Positions 42,442-51,921 of a DNA stretch of 64,000 nt are shown here, in pieces; position 1 is the stretch's first letter; every line of letters starts with the position of its first letter. Below the pieces are notes generated by a model. It saw only the letters and a program-made list of their open reading frames with translations. It had not been told where the DNA came from and made no database searches. Origin of the DNA: Bradyrhizobium canariense (GTDB taxonomy: Bacteria; Pseudomonadota; Alphaproteobacteria; Rhizobiales; Xanthobacteraceae); assembly GCF_900105125.1 (NCBI RefSeq), contig NZ_LT629750.1:7405001-7469000 (forward strand). Direction: 5' to 3'. The position numbers and the translations under genes are program-made.

Positions 42442-43857
42442 ATGAACATGGAGGGCGCCTGGCAATCTGCGTCCAAGATCGCTCAAGCGGTCTCCCGTGG
42501 AGAAACGTCTGCGCGAGGCGTGGTTGAATTGGCGCTGGATCGCATCGCCAGATATGACACGGATCTGAACGCCTTTACCGATGTCCTCGTCGCTCGCGCG
42601 CACAAGCAGGCACAGGCAATCGACGCCGCGATCGCCGCCGGCAGCAATGTCGGTCCGCTGGCGGGCGTTCCGTTTGCTGTAAAAAATCTGTTCGACGTAA
42701 AGGGCATCAGCACGCGTGCGGGCTCCAGCATCAACTGCGATCTCGAGCCGTCGCGGCGTGACGCGGCCATGATCGAGCGGCTCGAAGCAGCAGGCGGAAT
42801 TCTGGTCGGGGCGCTCAATATGGGCGAATACGCCTGTGATTTTACTGGCGAGAATATTCACGAAGGGCCGTCACGGAATCCGCACGATACAACGCGCATC
42901 ACCGGGGGATCATCGGGAGGGTCAGCCGCCGCCGTCGGAGGCGGTCTGGTGCCGCTTGCGCTAGGTTCCGACACCAATGGTTCGATCCGGGTGCCAGCCT
43001 CGTTTTGCGGCGTCTTTGGTCTGAAACCGACCTATGGCCGCCTCTCGCGCGCCCGGTCGTTCCCTTTCGTTGCAAGTCTGGATCATGTTGGGCCATTGGC
43101 GCGCAATGTCCGGGATCTGGCCTTGGCCTACGATGCTATGCAAGGAAGCGATGATGACGACCCTGCGTGCACGAGACGTCCGGCAGATCCGGTCAACGCA
43201 ACGCTTGCCGAAGGCATTGACGGCTTAAGGATCGTGATTGCGGGCGGTTATTTTCGGGAAAACATTACTCGCGAAGCAGGCGAGGCGGTTGCGCGGGTGG
43301 CGAGCGCGTTGGGAACGTCTCTTGTCGTCGATATTCCCGAAACCGCGCGGGCGCGGGCCGCGGCCTACGTCATCACCTCCTGCGAAGGCGCATCGCTTCA
43401 TCTCGATCGTCTGCGCCGACGTCCCAATGACTTCGATCCGGCCATTCGCAATCGGTTGCTTGCCGGCGCCATGATCCCGGCTGCAATGGTCGATCGGGCC
43501 CATAAATTCCGTCGCTGGTACCAGCGCGAATTTCGAGAGATCTTCGGAAATATCGATGTGCTGCTGGCGCCGGCAACGCCATTCGTCGCCCCGAAAATCG
43601 GACAGGCCACGGCCCTGGTCGACGGCTTTGAGGTGTCGAGGGCAAACATCGGGATTCTGACGCAGCCGATCTCATTCATTGGGCTGCCCGTGGTTGCAGT
43701 ACCCGTGCCTCTCTCTCCGCTTCCGATCGGCGTGCAGATCATTGCAGCGCCGTGGCGGGAAGATATAGCGCTGCGGGTGGCTTACGAACTTGAGCAGAGA
43801 GGCACAGTCATTGCATCGCGACCCGAGCCGCTCGTTCGTAGACAAATGGAGCAATGA
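42442..43857 (+). CDS. AtzE-type amidase (amidase-signature family)
   Basis: A 471-residue amidohydrolase with an apparently intact Ser-cisSer-Lys triad: K81 in GVPFAVKNLFD, S157 in TGGSSGGS and nucleophile S181 in GSDTNGSIRVP. DTNGS, rather than the commoner DTGGS, occurs in AtzE relatives. The ATG at 42442 follows the AtzG-like gene; the frame runs back to 42328 only as a shadow of that gene. AtzE enzymes hydrolyse carboxybiuret-like N-acyl ureas and amides. In this island it would release ammonia or cleave a ring-opened amide. Confidence 0.9.
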   Translation: MNMEGAWQSASKIAQAVSRGETSARGVVELALDRIARYDTDLNAFTDVLVARAHKQAQAIDAAIAAGSNVGPLAGVPFAVKNLFDVKGISTRAGSSINCDLEPSRRDAAMIERLEAAGGILVGALNMGEYACDFTGENIHEGPSRNPHDTTRITGGSSGGSAAAVGGGLVPLALGSDTNGSIRVPASFCGVFGLKPTYGRLSRARSFPFVASLDHVGPLARNVRDLALAYDAMQGSDDDDPACTRRPADPVNATLAEGIDGLRIVIAGGYFRENITREAGEAVARVASALGTSLVVDIPETARARAAAYVITSCEGASLHLDRLRRRPNDFDPAIRNRLLAGAMIPAAMVDRAHKFRRWYQREFREIFGNIDVLLAPATPFVAPKIGQATALVDGFEVSRANIGILTQPISFIGLPVVAVPVPLSPLPIGVQIIAAPWREDIALRVAYELEQRGTVIASRPEPLVRRQMEQ

Positions 43858-43931
43858 TGAAAAAGGTAATTCGCTTGCAGCGCCGGTCCAACGTCACTAG
43901 CATTTCATCCGCCGAGCATTAAGGACGAAAG

Positions 43932-44792
43932 ATGCCGCATATTGCCGGGCCAGACGGGACGCGTCTCTATTACGAAGAGGTCGGGACCGGGAGCCCGGTC
44001 GTGTTCATTCACGAATACGCCGGCGATTATCGGACCTGGGAGCCGCAACTGCGGTATTTCTCCCGCTCCCACCGATGCGTCACGCTGAGCCAGCGCGGTT
44101 ACCCGCCATCCGATATTCCCGACGATCCGGCGAGCTACGGCCAGAACATCGCGCGAGACGACATCATAGCGGTGCTCGACGCACTTCGGATCGAAGCGGC
44201 CCATATCGTCGGCCATTCGATGGGGGCGTACACGGCACTGCATGTCGGAATGCACGTTCCGCGGCGCTGCCTGTCTGTGGTCGCCGCCGGATGCGGCTGG
44301 GGCTCGCTTCCCGATCCGAAACAGTCCGAAGCGATGAAAGCACTGGCGGCCGAGACCGGCAGGATGTTTGCCGAGGAAGGTATTGCGTCCGCCGCGGCGA
44401 AGTATGCCGACGCACCGATGCGTCAGGCACAGAAAAACAAGGATCCGCGGGGCTGGGCTGAATTCGCGAAGATGCTTTCCGAGCACTCGGCCCTGGGCCA
44501 TGCCCACACCATGATGAGCCTTCAATTGAAGCGGCCGACGCTGTGGGAGATGGAGACTGAGCTCAGGCGGTTTACACCGCCGCTGCTGGTGATCGTCGGG
44601 GACGAGGACGAACCCTGTCTCGAAGGCAGCCTGTTTCTGAAACGCACGGTGCCAACCGCGGCCTTGATGGTAATCCCGCGGACCGGTCATACCGTCACCA
44701 GTGAGGAGCCTGCGATATTCAATGCTGCTCTGGCGGAGCTGTTCGCGGCGGCGGAAGCCGGCCGCTGGCTCGCTCACAAGAAGCCGATCTGA
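43932..44792 (+). CDS. Alpha/beta hydrolase
   Basis: A 286-residue hydrolase of the classical fold. The oxyanion segment is FIHEYAGDYRTWEPQL, where the usual HGxxG is HEYAG. The nucleophile elbow GHSMGA has its serine near residue 97, the acid is in VIVGDEDEPC, and the catalytic histidine is in RTGHTVTSEEP. Members cleave esters, formamides (NicD) or C-C bonds. Its placement between the amidase and SDR genes points to a later hydrolytic step. The substrate is not predictable from sequence alone. Confidence 0.88.
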   Translation: MPHIAGPDGTRLYYEEVGTGSPVVFIHEYAGDYRTWEPQLRYFSRSHRCVTLSQRGYPPSDIPDDPASYGQNIARDDIIAVLDALRIEAAHIVGHSMGAYTALHVGMHVPRRCLSVVAAGCGWGSLPDPKQSEAMKALAAETGRMFAEEGIASAAAKYADAPMRQAQKNKDPRGWAEFAKMLSEHSALGHAHTMMSLQLKRPTLWEMETELRRFTPPLLVIVGDEDEPCLEGSLFLKRTVPTAALMVIPRTGHTVTSEEPAIFNAALAELFAAAEAGRWLAHKKPI

Positions 44793-44969
44793 ACAGATGG
44801 CCCGGCCCGATAATATCGCAATCGATGTGAAGGGCGCCGTTGCAAAGTGGCTGCCGGCGATCCTGGTGGCCGCAACGACCCGGCTGCTATGTCGCGCTTC
44901 ACTGCGTGTTCATGTTTTCACGCAGTTTCTGAATATGCCGAACACTGAAATCTGACAGGAGGAGTCCAC

Positions 44970-45779
44970 ATGGATCTGCAACTCAAAGGGAAGACGGCGC
45001 TCGTAACCGGCGGCAGCGAAGGCATCGGGAAGGGCATCGCCATGACGCTGGCCAAGGAGGGTGTCGATGTTGCCATCTGCGCTCGCCGGGCGGAACCGTT
45101 GCAGAAGACCGCGGACGAGATCAAGTCTGCCACCGGCCGGAAGGTTGTCGCGATTGCTGCGGACCTGACCAAGGACGCCGATGCCAGGAATTTCGTGGAG
45201 CAGGCTCACAAATCTCTCGGTCGCATCGATTTGATGATCAACAATGCGGGCTCTGCACCCGGCGGCGTCATTGAAACGCTGACCGAAGACGATTGGGCTC
45301 AGGCGATGCAGCTCAAGTTCATGGGTTATGTGCGTTGCCTGCGCTATGCATTGCCGATCATGGTGAAGCAAGGCGGCGGGCGTGTCGTAAACCTGATCGG
45401 CAATGATGGCGTTAAGCCGTCCTATTGGGAAATTGCGCCGGGAGCTGCAAACGCCGCTGGCCAGAACCTCACGGTCTCACTGGCCGGGCAGTACGGCCGT
45501 CACAACATCAGCTTCTGTGCGGTCAATCCGGGTCCGGTCCGAACCGAACGCTGGTCCGGCCTCGTCAATGCCATGTCTCGCGACATGAAGATTTCATATG
45601 AGGCGGCCGACAAGCTCGCGCCCAGCTCGATTCCTCTCGGCCGGATAGCGGAGGTTGAGGAAGTCGCCAATTTGGTCGTCATGCTGGCGTCACCGCTGGT
45701 GCAGATGGCCAATGGGACGATGATTGAAATCGACGGTGGTCAGGACAAGGCGTTGATGGATCGGTCTCGTGATCGCTAA
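44970..45779 (+). CDS. Short-chain dehydrogenase/reductase with noncanonical active site
   Basis: A 269-residue Rossmann-fold protein with AGGAGG before the ATG. The cofactor motif TGGSEGIGKG and NNAG (91-94) are normal. The catalytic region is not: the YxxxK tyrosine position is Y152, but +4 is Ala instead of Lys, the usual catalytic Ser is missing from LIGNDGVKPSY, and the stretch continues PGAANAAGQN. A group of divergent SDRs has this GAANAA pattern. It may catalyse a different reaction, such as decarboxylation or elimination, or use another base. Confidence 0.85.
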   Translation: MDLQLKGKTALVTGGSEGIGKGIAMTLAKEGVDVAICARRAEPLQKTADEIKSATGRKVVAIAADLTKDADARNFVEQAHKSLGRIDLMINNAGSAPGGVIETLTEDDWAQAMQLKFMGYVRCLRYALPIMVKQGGGRVVNLIGNDGVKPSYWEIAPGAANAAGQNLTVSLAGQYGRHNISFCAVNPGPVRTERWSGLVNAMSRDMKISYEAADKLAPSSIPLGRIAEVEEVANLVVMLASPLVQMANGTMIEIDGGQDKALMDRSRDR

Positions 45780-45919
45780 AGTTCGCTTCGGCGGATCCCT
45801 TTGAAGAGCGAACGGTTCCAGCTGCCGGGCAGGGGATCGTGCCGCGGCCAGCGCGGTCGAAGCGCACAAACGACTCTCGTATTGAAAGCCAATCTGCCAT
45901 CATCAAATGGAGTTCGAAC

Positions 45920-47128
45920 ATGACGGCTCGTCATCTTGGTACCATCGCCATCGCTGCCACGCTGGCGCTTTCGATCGGCCATGCAGCTTCCGCGCAAGAA
46001 ACCATCAAGATCGGAGAACTCAACAGCTACAAGTCCCAGACCGCATTCCTTGACCCCTACAAGAAGGGATGGGAGATGGCGATCGAGGAGATCAATGCGG
46101 GCGGTGGCGTTCTCGGCAAGAAGCTCGAGGTGGTTTCCCGTGACGACGGATCCAATCCGGGTGACGCCGTGCGCGTCGCCGATGAGCTCGTGACACGTGA
46201 AGGCGTCAATATCCTGGCCGGAACGTTCCTGTCGAACATCGGCCTTGCCGTAACGGAGTTCGCCGGCAAAAAGCACGTGTTCTTCCTCGCCGCGGAGCCG
46301 CTCACCGACAAGATAACCTGGCAGAACGGCAATAAGTACACGTTCCGCCTGCGCGCCACGACCTATATGCAGGTCGCGATGCTGATGCCGAGCGCGCTCG
46401 CGGCCAAGAAAAAGCGCTGGGCGCTGGTTTATCCGAATTTCGAATATGGTCAGGCCGCTGTCGCCGCCTTCAAGGAGCTGATGAAGGCCAAGCAACCCGA
46501 CGTGGAATTTGTCACCGAGCAGGCGCCGCCGCTGGGCGGAGTGGATGCCGGCGCCGTGGTTCAGGCGATCGATGATGCCAAACCAGACGCGATCTTCAAC
46601 GTGCTGTTCGGTGCCGACCTTGCCAAATTCGTGCGCGAAGGCAATACGCGCGGCGTATTCAAGGACCGCCCGGTCGTGAGCTTGCTCTCCGGCGAGCCCG
46701 AATATCTCGATCCGCTGAAGGACGAAACGCCGGTCGGCTGGATGGTCACCGGCTTCCCGTGGAACAAGATCAAGACGCCGGAATACATGAACTTCCTCAA
46801 TGCCTACCAGAAAAAATACAATGATTATCCGCGGCTCGGCTCGATCGTCGGCTACGTCACGATGAAATCGATCGCAGCCGGCATTGCCAAGGCAGGCTCG
46901 ACGGATACCGATAAGCTGATTGCCGCCTTCAAGGGTTTGAAAGTGGATGGCCCGTTCGGACCATTCATGTACCGCGCCAGCGACCACCAGGCCACGATGG
47001 GAGCCTTTGTCGGCAAGCTCGCGCTTGAAAACGGCAAGGGCACGATGACCGACTTCAAATATGTCGACGGCGCCTCCGTTCTTCCGAGCGACGAAGAGGT
47101 CAAGAAGTTACGGCCGGCAACGGAGTGA
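45920..47128 (+). CDS. Branched-chain-amino-acid-type ABC substrate-binding protein
   Basis: A 402-residue type I periplasmic binding protein. The signal peptide MTARHLGTIAIAATLALS ends HAASAQ. It shows IKIGELNSYKSQTAFLDPYKKGWEMAIEEINAGGGVLGKKLEVVSRDD, the LivJ-type opening, and WMVTGFPWNKIKTPEYMNF. It heads an importer of binding protein, fused permease and two ATPases. Many such systems in this bacterial group import aromatic or dicarboxylic acids or ureas rather than amino acids, which fits the island. Confidence 0.92.
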   Translation: MTARHLGTIAIAATLALSIGHAASAQETIKIGELNSYKSQTAFLDPYKKGWEMAIEEINAGGGVLGKKLEVVSRDDGSNPGDAVRVADELVTREGVNILAGTFLSNIGLAVTEFAGKKHVFFLAAEPLTDKITWQNGNKYTFRLRATTYMQVAMLMPSALAAKKKRWALVYPNFEYGQAAVAAFKELMKAKQPDVEFVTEQAPPLGGVDAGAVVQAIDDAKPDAIFNVLFGADLAKFVREGNTRGVFKDRPVVSLLSGEPEYLDPLKDETPVGWMVTGFPWNKIKTPEYMNFLNAYQKKYNDYPRLGSIVGYVTMKSIAAGIAKAGSTDTDKLIAAFKGLKVDGPFGPFMYRASDHQATMGAFVGKLALENGKGTMTDFKYVDGASVLPSDEEVKKLRPATE

Positions 47129-47201
47129 TCTGGAGCATCGGGAATGTGCGTCGCTGATCCTCTTCCCGCCGTATTGTGCAGACGAGGAGGGTAGGAATCC
47201 G

Positions 47202-49088
47202 ATGAGCTACAACGCATTCCTGTTTCAGGCGATCAACGGCCTTTCCGCCGCTTCCGGGCTATTCCTGGTCGCGGCGGGATTGTCGCTGATCTTCGGCGTG
47301 ACGCGCATCATCAATATCGCGCACGGGTCCCTCTATATGCTTGGGACCTATATCGCCTACAGCTTTGCAACAAGGTTCGGCGGCGTCTTCGGCTTCTGGG
47401 GCGGCATCGTTGCAACGGCGATTCTCGTCGGGATGATCGGTGCGTTCATCGAGGTCACGCTGCTGCGGCGGATCTATCGGGCACCCGAACTGTTCCAGTT
47501 GCTTGCGACATTCGCTCTGGTGCTGGTGATCAACGACGCCACTCTTTGGCTATGGGGGCCGGAAGATCTGCTTGGACCTCGCGCACCCGGAATGCGTGGC
47601 GCGGTCGAGGTGCTCGGGCGGCAACTGCCGACCTACGACTTGTTTCTGATTTTCGTCGGGCCTGCCGTCTTGTGGCTGCTCCACCTTGCCCTTGTGAAGA
47701 CCCGCTTTGGCCGTCTGATGCGGGCAGCAACCCAAGACCGGGAAATGGTCGGTGCCCTCGGTGTCAATCAGGCACTGCTGTTTACGGGCGTTTTTGCGCT
47801 CGGCGCGTTCCTCGCCGGTCTTGGCGGCGCACTTCAGGTCGCAAGGGAGCCGGCAAATCTGGCTACCGATCTGGTCGTGATCGGGAATGCGTTTGTGGTC
47901 GTCGTGGTCGGAGGAATGGGTTCGATTACCGGTGCCTATGTTGCGGCCGTTCTTATCGCGGAAGTGAAAGCGCTCTGCATCGGCCTGGGTTTGGTCCATT
48001 TCGGAGGGATCGCGGTCAATTTCTCCAAGTTCACGCTGGTCGCGGAATTTCTGGTGATGGCGGTGGTGCTGATCGTGCGGCCCTATGGCCTGCTTGGACG
48101 CGAACAAGGGACCGTGCGCAGCATCGCCGAACCCGAAGAACCGATCCGCCCGGCATCAGCAGCCATCAAGATCGCCAGCATTGCATTGCTGGCCGTGCTC
48201 GTCTGTCTACCACTGATCGCCAAACAGTCGCCTTACACACTGGTGTTGGGCATCGACGTGCTGGTCGCGGTGCTTTTCGCTACCAGCCTGCATTTCATCA
48301 TGGGGCCGGGGGGAATGCATTCCTTCGGTCATGCAGCCTATTTCGGCCTCGGCGCTTACGGTGCTGCGTTATTGGTGAAATTGTTTGCCGCACCGACACT
48401 CTTTGCGCTCGCAGGAGCTCCCGTCGTTGCCCTGGCCGGCGCGCTTTTATTCGGCTGGTTCGCCGTTCGGCTATCCGGTGTCTACCTCGCCATGCTGACA
48501 CTCGCTTTTGCGCAGATCGTGTGGGCCGCGGTATTTCAATGGGAAGGGCTGACAGGCGGCTCGAATGGCATCGTGGGCATTTGGCCGACGGCGCCATTCG
48601 ATACCGATGTGGCGTACTATCTCCTGACCGTGACCGTCGTCGCCGGCGGCGTGCTGTTGCTGCGAAGATTTCTGTTTGCGCCGTTCGGCTACGCCATGCG
48701 CGCCGGGCGCGACTCGCCGTTGCGCGCCGAGGCAATCGGTCTCGACGTCAAGCGCGTGCACTGGCTGGCTTTCGCGATCGCCGGTGCGGTGTGCGGCGTC
48801 GCCGGAGGCATCTTTGCCTTGGCCAAGGGATCGATCTCGCCCGAGACGATCGGTGTAGGCCGTTCGATCGATGGCCTGGTGATGGTGTTGCTGGGCGGCA
48901 TTCAGACGCTTACCGGCCCGATCGTCGGCGCTTCCTTTTTTGCCGTGCTGCAAGATACCATCATGCGGCAAACGGAATATTGGCGAGCCTTGTTCGGCGG
49001 TATCATCCTGGTGCTGGTGCTCGCCTTTCCCAGCGGTATCGTCGGCGGCCTTGCGAAGCTGGCTGCCCGCCGCAAGGTTTCATCATGA
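47202..49088 (+). CDS. Fused LivH-LivM branched-chain-type ABC permease
   Basis: A 628-residue protein from the ATG at 47202 with GAGGAGGG upstream. Residues about 1-295 form a LivH-type permease ([20 protein letters not shown]). Residues about 310-628 form a LivM-type permease ([45 protein letters not shown]). Each usually is a separate gene; here they form a single polypeptide, which would enforce a 1:1 channel. It is preceded by the binding-protein gene and overlaps the ATPase gene by 4 nt. Confidence 0.93.
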   Translation: MSYNAFLFQAINGLSAASGLFLVAAGLSLIFGVTRIINIAHGSLYMLGTYIAYSFATRFGGVFGFWGGIVATAILVGMIGAFIEVTLLRRIYRAPELFQLLATFALVLVINDATLWLWGPEDLLGPRAPGMRGAVEVLGRQLPTYDLFLIFVGPAVLWLLHLALVKTRFGRLMRAATQDREMVGALGVNQALLFTGVFALGAFLAGLGGALQVAREPANLATDLVVIGNAFVVVVVGGMGSITGAYVAAVLIAEVKALCIGLGLVHFGGIAVNFSKFTLVAEFLVMAVVLIVRPYGLLGREQGTVRSIAEPEEPIRPASAAIKIASIALLAVLVCLPLIAKQSPYTLVLGIDVLVAVLFATSLHFIMGPGGMHSFGHAAYFGLGAYGAALLVKLFAAPTLFALAGAPVVALAGALLFGWFAVRLSGVYLAMLTLAFAQIVWAAVFQWEGLTGGSNGIVGIWPTAPFDTDVAYYLLTVTVVAGGVLLLRRFLFAPFGYAMRAGRDSPLRAEAIGLDVKRVHWLAFAIAGAVCGVAGGIFALAKGSISPETIGVGRSIDGLVMVLLGGIQTLTGPIVGASFFAVLQDTIMRQTEYWRALFGGIILVLVLAFPSGIVGGLAKLAARRKVSS

Positions 49089-49855
49089 GCGACCTGTCGA
49101 TCCGATCCCTATCCAAGGCGTTCGGCGGCGTGCGCGCCGTCAATGAGATCAGCTTCGACATCAAGCGTGGCGAGTTTCTCGCGATGATCGGTCCGAATGG
49201 CGCGGGCAAATCAACCTGCTTCAACATGATCAACGGTCAGCTCGCGGCGGATTCCGGCGAAATCTGGTTTGAGGGGAAGCGCCTGACCGGTCTTAAGCCG
49301 CGCGAAATCTGGCGGCTCGGCGTCGGTCGCACGTTCCAGGTCGCCGCAACCTTCGGGTCGATGACCGTCGTGGAAAATGTGCAAATGGCGCTGATTTCAC
49401 ATGCGGGCGAGAGCTACCGCCTCTGGCGCCCGGCGGCGTCGTTCCATCGCGAACGCGCACTTGAACTTCTCGATCAGGTCGGAATGCGGGCCCACGCGGA
49501 CCGGCCGAGCCGCGAGCTTGCATATGGCGATGTCAAAAGGATCGAGCTTGCGATCGCGCTGGCAAACGACCCCCGGCTTTTGCTGATGGATGAGCCGACG
49601 GCCGGCATGGCTCCGGGCGAGCGCAACGATCTGATCGCTCTGGTGAAGCGCCTGGTGATCGAGCGCGGAATCTCGGTTCTTTTTACCGAACATTCGATGG
49701 ACGTCGTTTTTGCCTTCGCCGACCGCATCATCGTGCTGGCCCGGGGCAGGTTGATTGCCGACGGCGACGCCAACTCGGTCCGTGCCGATCCGAAAGTGCG
49801 AGAGGTTTATTTCGGCACCGGAAAGACCTTTGCCAATGCCGGGGCAGAGGCATGA
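49085..49855 (+). CDS. livG: LivG-type ABC ATPase
   Basis: A 256-residue nucleotide-binding subunit. Walker A is GPNGAGKST, the signature region reads [15 protein letters not shown], a LivG-type LSxG variant without the canonical LSGGQ, and Walker B is [11 protein letters not shown]. The switch histidine lies in FTEHSMD. The ATG at 49085 overlaps the permease stop (ATGA). The frame continues upstream to 47546 without stops, but this is a shadow of the permease gene. Confidence 0.94.
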   Translation: MSDLSIRSLSKAFGGVRAVNEISFDIKRGEFLAMIGPNGAGKSTCFNMINGQLAADSGEIWFEGKRLTGLKPREIWRLGVGRTFQVAATFGSMTVVENVQMALISHAGESYRLWRPAASFHRERALELLDQVGMRAHADRPSRELAYGDVKRIELAIALANDPRLLLMDEPTAGMAPGERNDLIALVKRLVIERGISVLFTEHSMDVVFAFADRIIVLARGRLIADGDANSVRADPKVREVYFGTGKTFANAGAEA

Positions 49856-50577
49856 GCGAAGCGATGCTGTCCGTCGCCAACCTCAACGCTTCCTACGGGG
49901 CTGCGCGCATCCTTTACGACCTCAGCCTTGAAGTAGGCCGGGGCGAAGTCGTGTCGCTGATGGGACGCAATGGCGCAGGCAAGACAACGACCATGAAGGC
50001 GATCATGGGCTTGATCGCGCGTGCCGGCACCGTTCACTTTGATGGCAGCGATATCTCTCGCCTCAAACCCTTTGAAATCGCCCGGCTGGGATTAGGCTTC
50101 ACGCCTGAAGACCGGCGCATTTTTTCCGATCTCACGGTTCTGGAGAATCTTGATATCGGACGCCAACCGCTCCGAACCTTTCGGGATGGTACGGCTGCTC
50201 CCCACTGGAACGAGACGAAATTGCTCTCTCTTTTCCCCAACCTTGGTGAAATGCCGGATCGTCCCGGGGGACAGATGAGCGGCGGCGAGCAACAGATGCT
50301 GACCATAGCGCGCACGCTGATGGGCAATCCGCTTCTGATCTTGTTGGACGAGCCTTCTGAAGGAGTGGCGCCGCTCATTGTCGAGCAGATCGCCGACACG
50401 ATCATCGAGCTGAAGAAGGAGGGAGTTTCGGTGCTTCTCTCCGAGCAGAACGTTCACTTTGCGCAGCTCGTGTCCGACAGGGCGTATGTGCTGGAAAAAG
50501 GTCAGATACAATGGAGCGGTACTATGGCTGAGCTGGCGAACAATGCTGGCGTCCAGCGTTCTTATCTGACTATGTAA
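49852..50577 (+). CDS. livF: LivF-type ABC ATPase
   Basis: A 241-residue second nucleotide-binding subunit. Walker A is GRNGAGKTT, followed by LGFTPEDRRIFSDLTVLENL, the signature MSGGEQQML, Walker B LLDEPSEGVAP and the switch region LSEQNVHFA. It overlaps LivG by 4 nt and is the last gene of the importer. The MarR-family regulator follows 69 nt later. Confidence 0.94.
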   Translation: MSEAMLSVANLNASYGAARILYDLSLEVGRGEVVSLMGRNGAGKTTTMKAIMGLIARAGTVHFDGSDISRLKPFEIARLGLGFTPEDRRIFSDLTVLENLDIGRQPLRTFRDGTAAPHWNETKLLSLFPNLGEMPDRPGGQMSGGEQQMLTIARTLMGNPLLILLDEPSEGVAPLIVEQIADTIIELKKEGVSVLLSEQNVHFAQLVSDRAYVLEKGQIQWSGTMAELANNAGVQRSYLTM

Positions 50578-50646
50578 AGGCTCGATTCGTGGCATCGGCT
50601 TGCCGGGAAGATCGGGCTAGATTTTCTTCATCATGGAATTTCAGGG

Positions 50647-51117
50647 ATGTTGAACCGGAAAACCAAGTCAACGGTTGTTTCAGGACGCTCGGCTTCGCAC
50701 CCGTCGTCTGATTATATCGTCGACAGGCAAGTCGGATTTCTGATGCGTGTGGCCATGCAGCGGCACACCGCGATTTTCATGTTGAGCATGATTGAGGATC
50801 TGACCCAGGCCCAGTTCGCCGTTATGGCGAAGTTGCACGAGGTGGGCCCGTGTTCGCAAAATCATCTGGGAAGGCTGGTGTATCTCGACGTTGCCACGGT
50901 AAAGGGAGTGGTCGACCGTCTTATACTGCGCGGCTTCGTCAGCACCAGCCGCGATCCTGCCGACAGCCGCCGGCGTGCCATTTCGCTCACGAAAAAAGGT
51001 GCTCGAGTCGTGGAGTCGGCAATTCCTGCGGCGTCTGAGATTACCGCCGACACGCTAAAGCCGCTGTCCGAACGCGAGCAGCGGACACTGGCGCGGCTGC
51101 TGAAGAAGCTCGCCTGA
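50647..51117 (+). CDS. MarR-family transcriptional regulator
   Basis: A 156-residue dimeric winged-helix protein. Residues about 35-60 form the dimerisation helix, DLTQAQFAVMAKLHEVGPCSQNHLG begins the DNA-binding domain, and VDRLILRGFVSTSRDPADSRRRAISLTKKG is the recognition helix plus wing. MarR proteins usually repress catabolic or efflux genes and release DNA on binding aromatic or heteroaromatic ligands; NicR of nicotinate degradation is an example. It may control the preceding island genes. It is convergent with the importer at 51139. Confidence 0.92.
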   Translation: MLNRKTKSTVVSGRSASHPSSDYIVDRQVGFLMRVAMQRHTAIFMLSMIEDLTQAQFAVMAKLHEVGPCSQNHLGRLVYLDVATVKGVVDRLILRGFVSTSRDPADSRRRAISLTKKGARVVESAIPAASEITADTLKPLSEREQRTLARLLKKLA

Positions 51118-51138
51118 TTCAACATATTCCATCCGACA

Positions 51139-51921
51139 CTACCTCATCAGTCTGAGGTCGGCCTCATTGGCTTGCAAGGTGTTCTGGATTGCCGATCGGA
51201 GCATTGGATATTCAGATTGTTTCCACAGCGGCATCCGGATGTCCGCGAGCAAAGCGCAGGCGCGTCCAAACACCAGGATCCGGTCGCCGACGGCCATGGC
51301 TTCCTCCAATTGATGAGTAATCAATATGGCGGTGCTGCTGAGTTCGCGGGCCAATTCGACGAATGTCCTTCGCAGCTCGACGGCCGTGACCTCGTCAAGA
51401 TGCCCAAAGGATTCGTCGGCCAGCAATATCTCGGGTTGCAGGGCGAATGCACGCGCGATCGCGACGCGCTGGCGCATTCCACCCGACAATTCCCGCGGAT
51501 AGGCGTCGGCGAACTTCTCCAAACCAAGGCGTTTCAGCCAGGTCAATGCCCGCTCGCGCTGTACCTCTTCCGGCGTGCCGATCAATTCGAGGGGCAGACG
51601 CACGTTGTCGAGGCTCGACCGCCATGGGAAAAGTCGGTCCTGCTGAAAGATCGTAGCGATGCGGCCGCGGAAGCTTGCGAAGTCGCCATACGGAGTTTTT
51701 CCGGCAATAGTGATGCTGCCTTCGGTCGGATGCTCCAGGCCGATCAGAAGATCGAATAATGTCGACTTGCCGCACCCGGTCGGACCGACAATGGCGACCA
51801 ACTCGGAAGCCTTGATGCTGAGGGTCAACCGGTTGATGGCGACGACAGATTGCCCCGTCGTGGTCTGGCGGAATTCCTTGCGCAGTTGTGAAATTTCGAT
51901 GTCCGAGGCCGCCGCGCTCAT
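51139..51921 (-). CDS. ABC transporter ATPase, nitrate/sulfonate/taurine type
   Basis: A 260-residue SsuB/TauB-like ATPase. Walker A is GPTGCGKST, then IATIFQQDRLFPW, the signature LSGGMRQR, Walker B LLADESFGHLD and the switch histidine in LITHQLEE. Walker B has the sequence ADES instead of the usual LDEP, keeping the acidic pair. The ATG at 51921 overlaps the permease stop by 4 nt; a GTG at 51930 is also in frame. It is the last gene of a three-gene leftward operon. Confidence 0.92.
   Translation of the reverse strand: MSAAASDIEISQLRKEFRQTTTGQSVVAINRLTLSIKASELVAIVGPTGCGKSTLFDLLIGLEHPTEGSITIAGKTPYGDFASFRGRIATIFQQDRLFPWRSSLDNVRLPLELIGTPEEVQRERALTWLKRLGLEKFADAYPRELSGGMRQRVAIARAFALQPEILLADESFGHLDEVTAVELRRTFVELARELSSTAILITHQLEEAMAVGDRILVFGRACALLADIRMPLWKQSEYPMLRSAIQNTLQANEADLRLMR

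Noticed and set aside
47546..49855. 769-codon frame running from inside the fused permease into LivG
   Set aside because: Only the last 256 codons (LivG) are real; the upstream part is a shadow of the permease in another frame.
24508..51117. Canonical nicotinate (nic) or uracil (rut) degradation cluster
   Set aside because: Some enzyme folds match, but the defining ring-cleavage enzymes (NicC/NicX, RutA) were not recognised.
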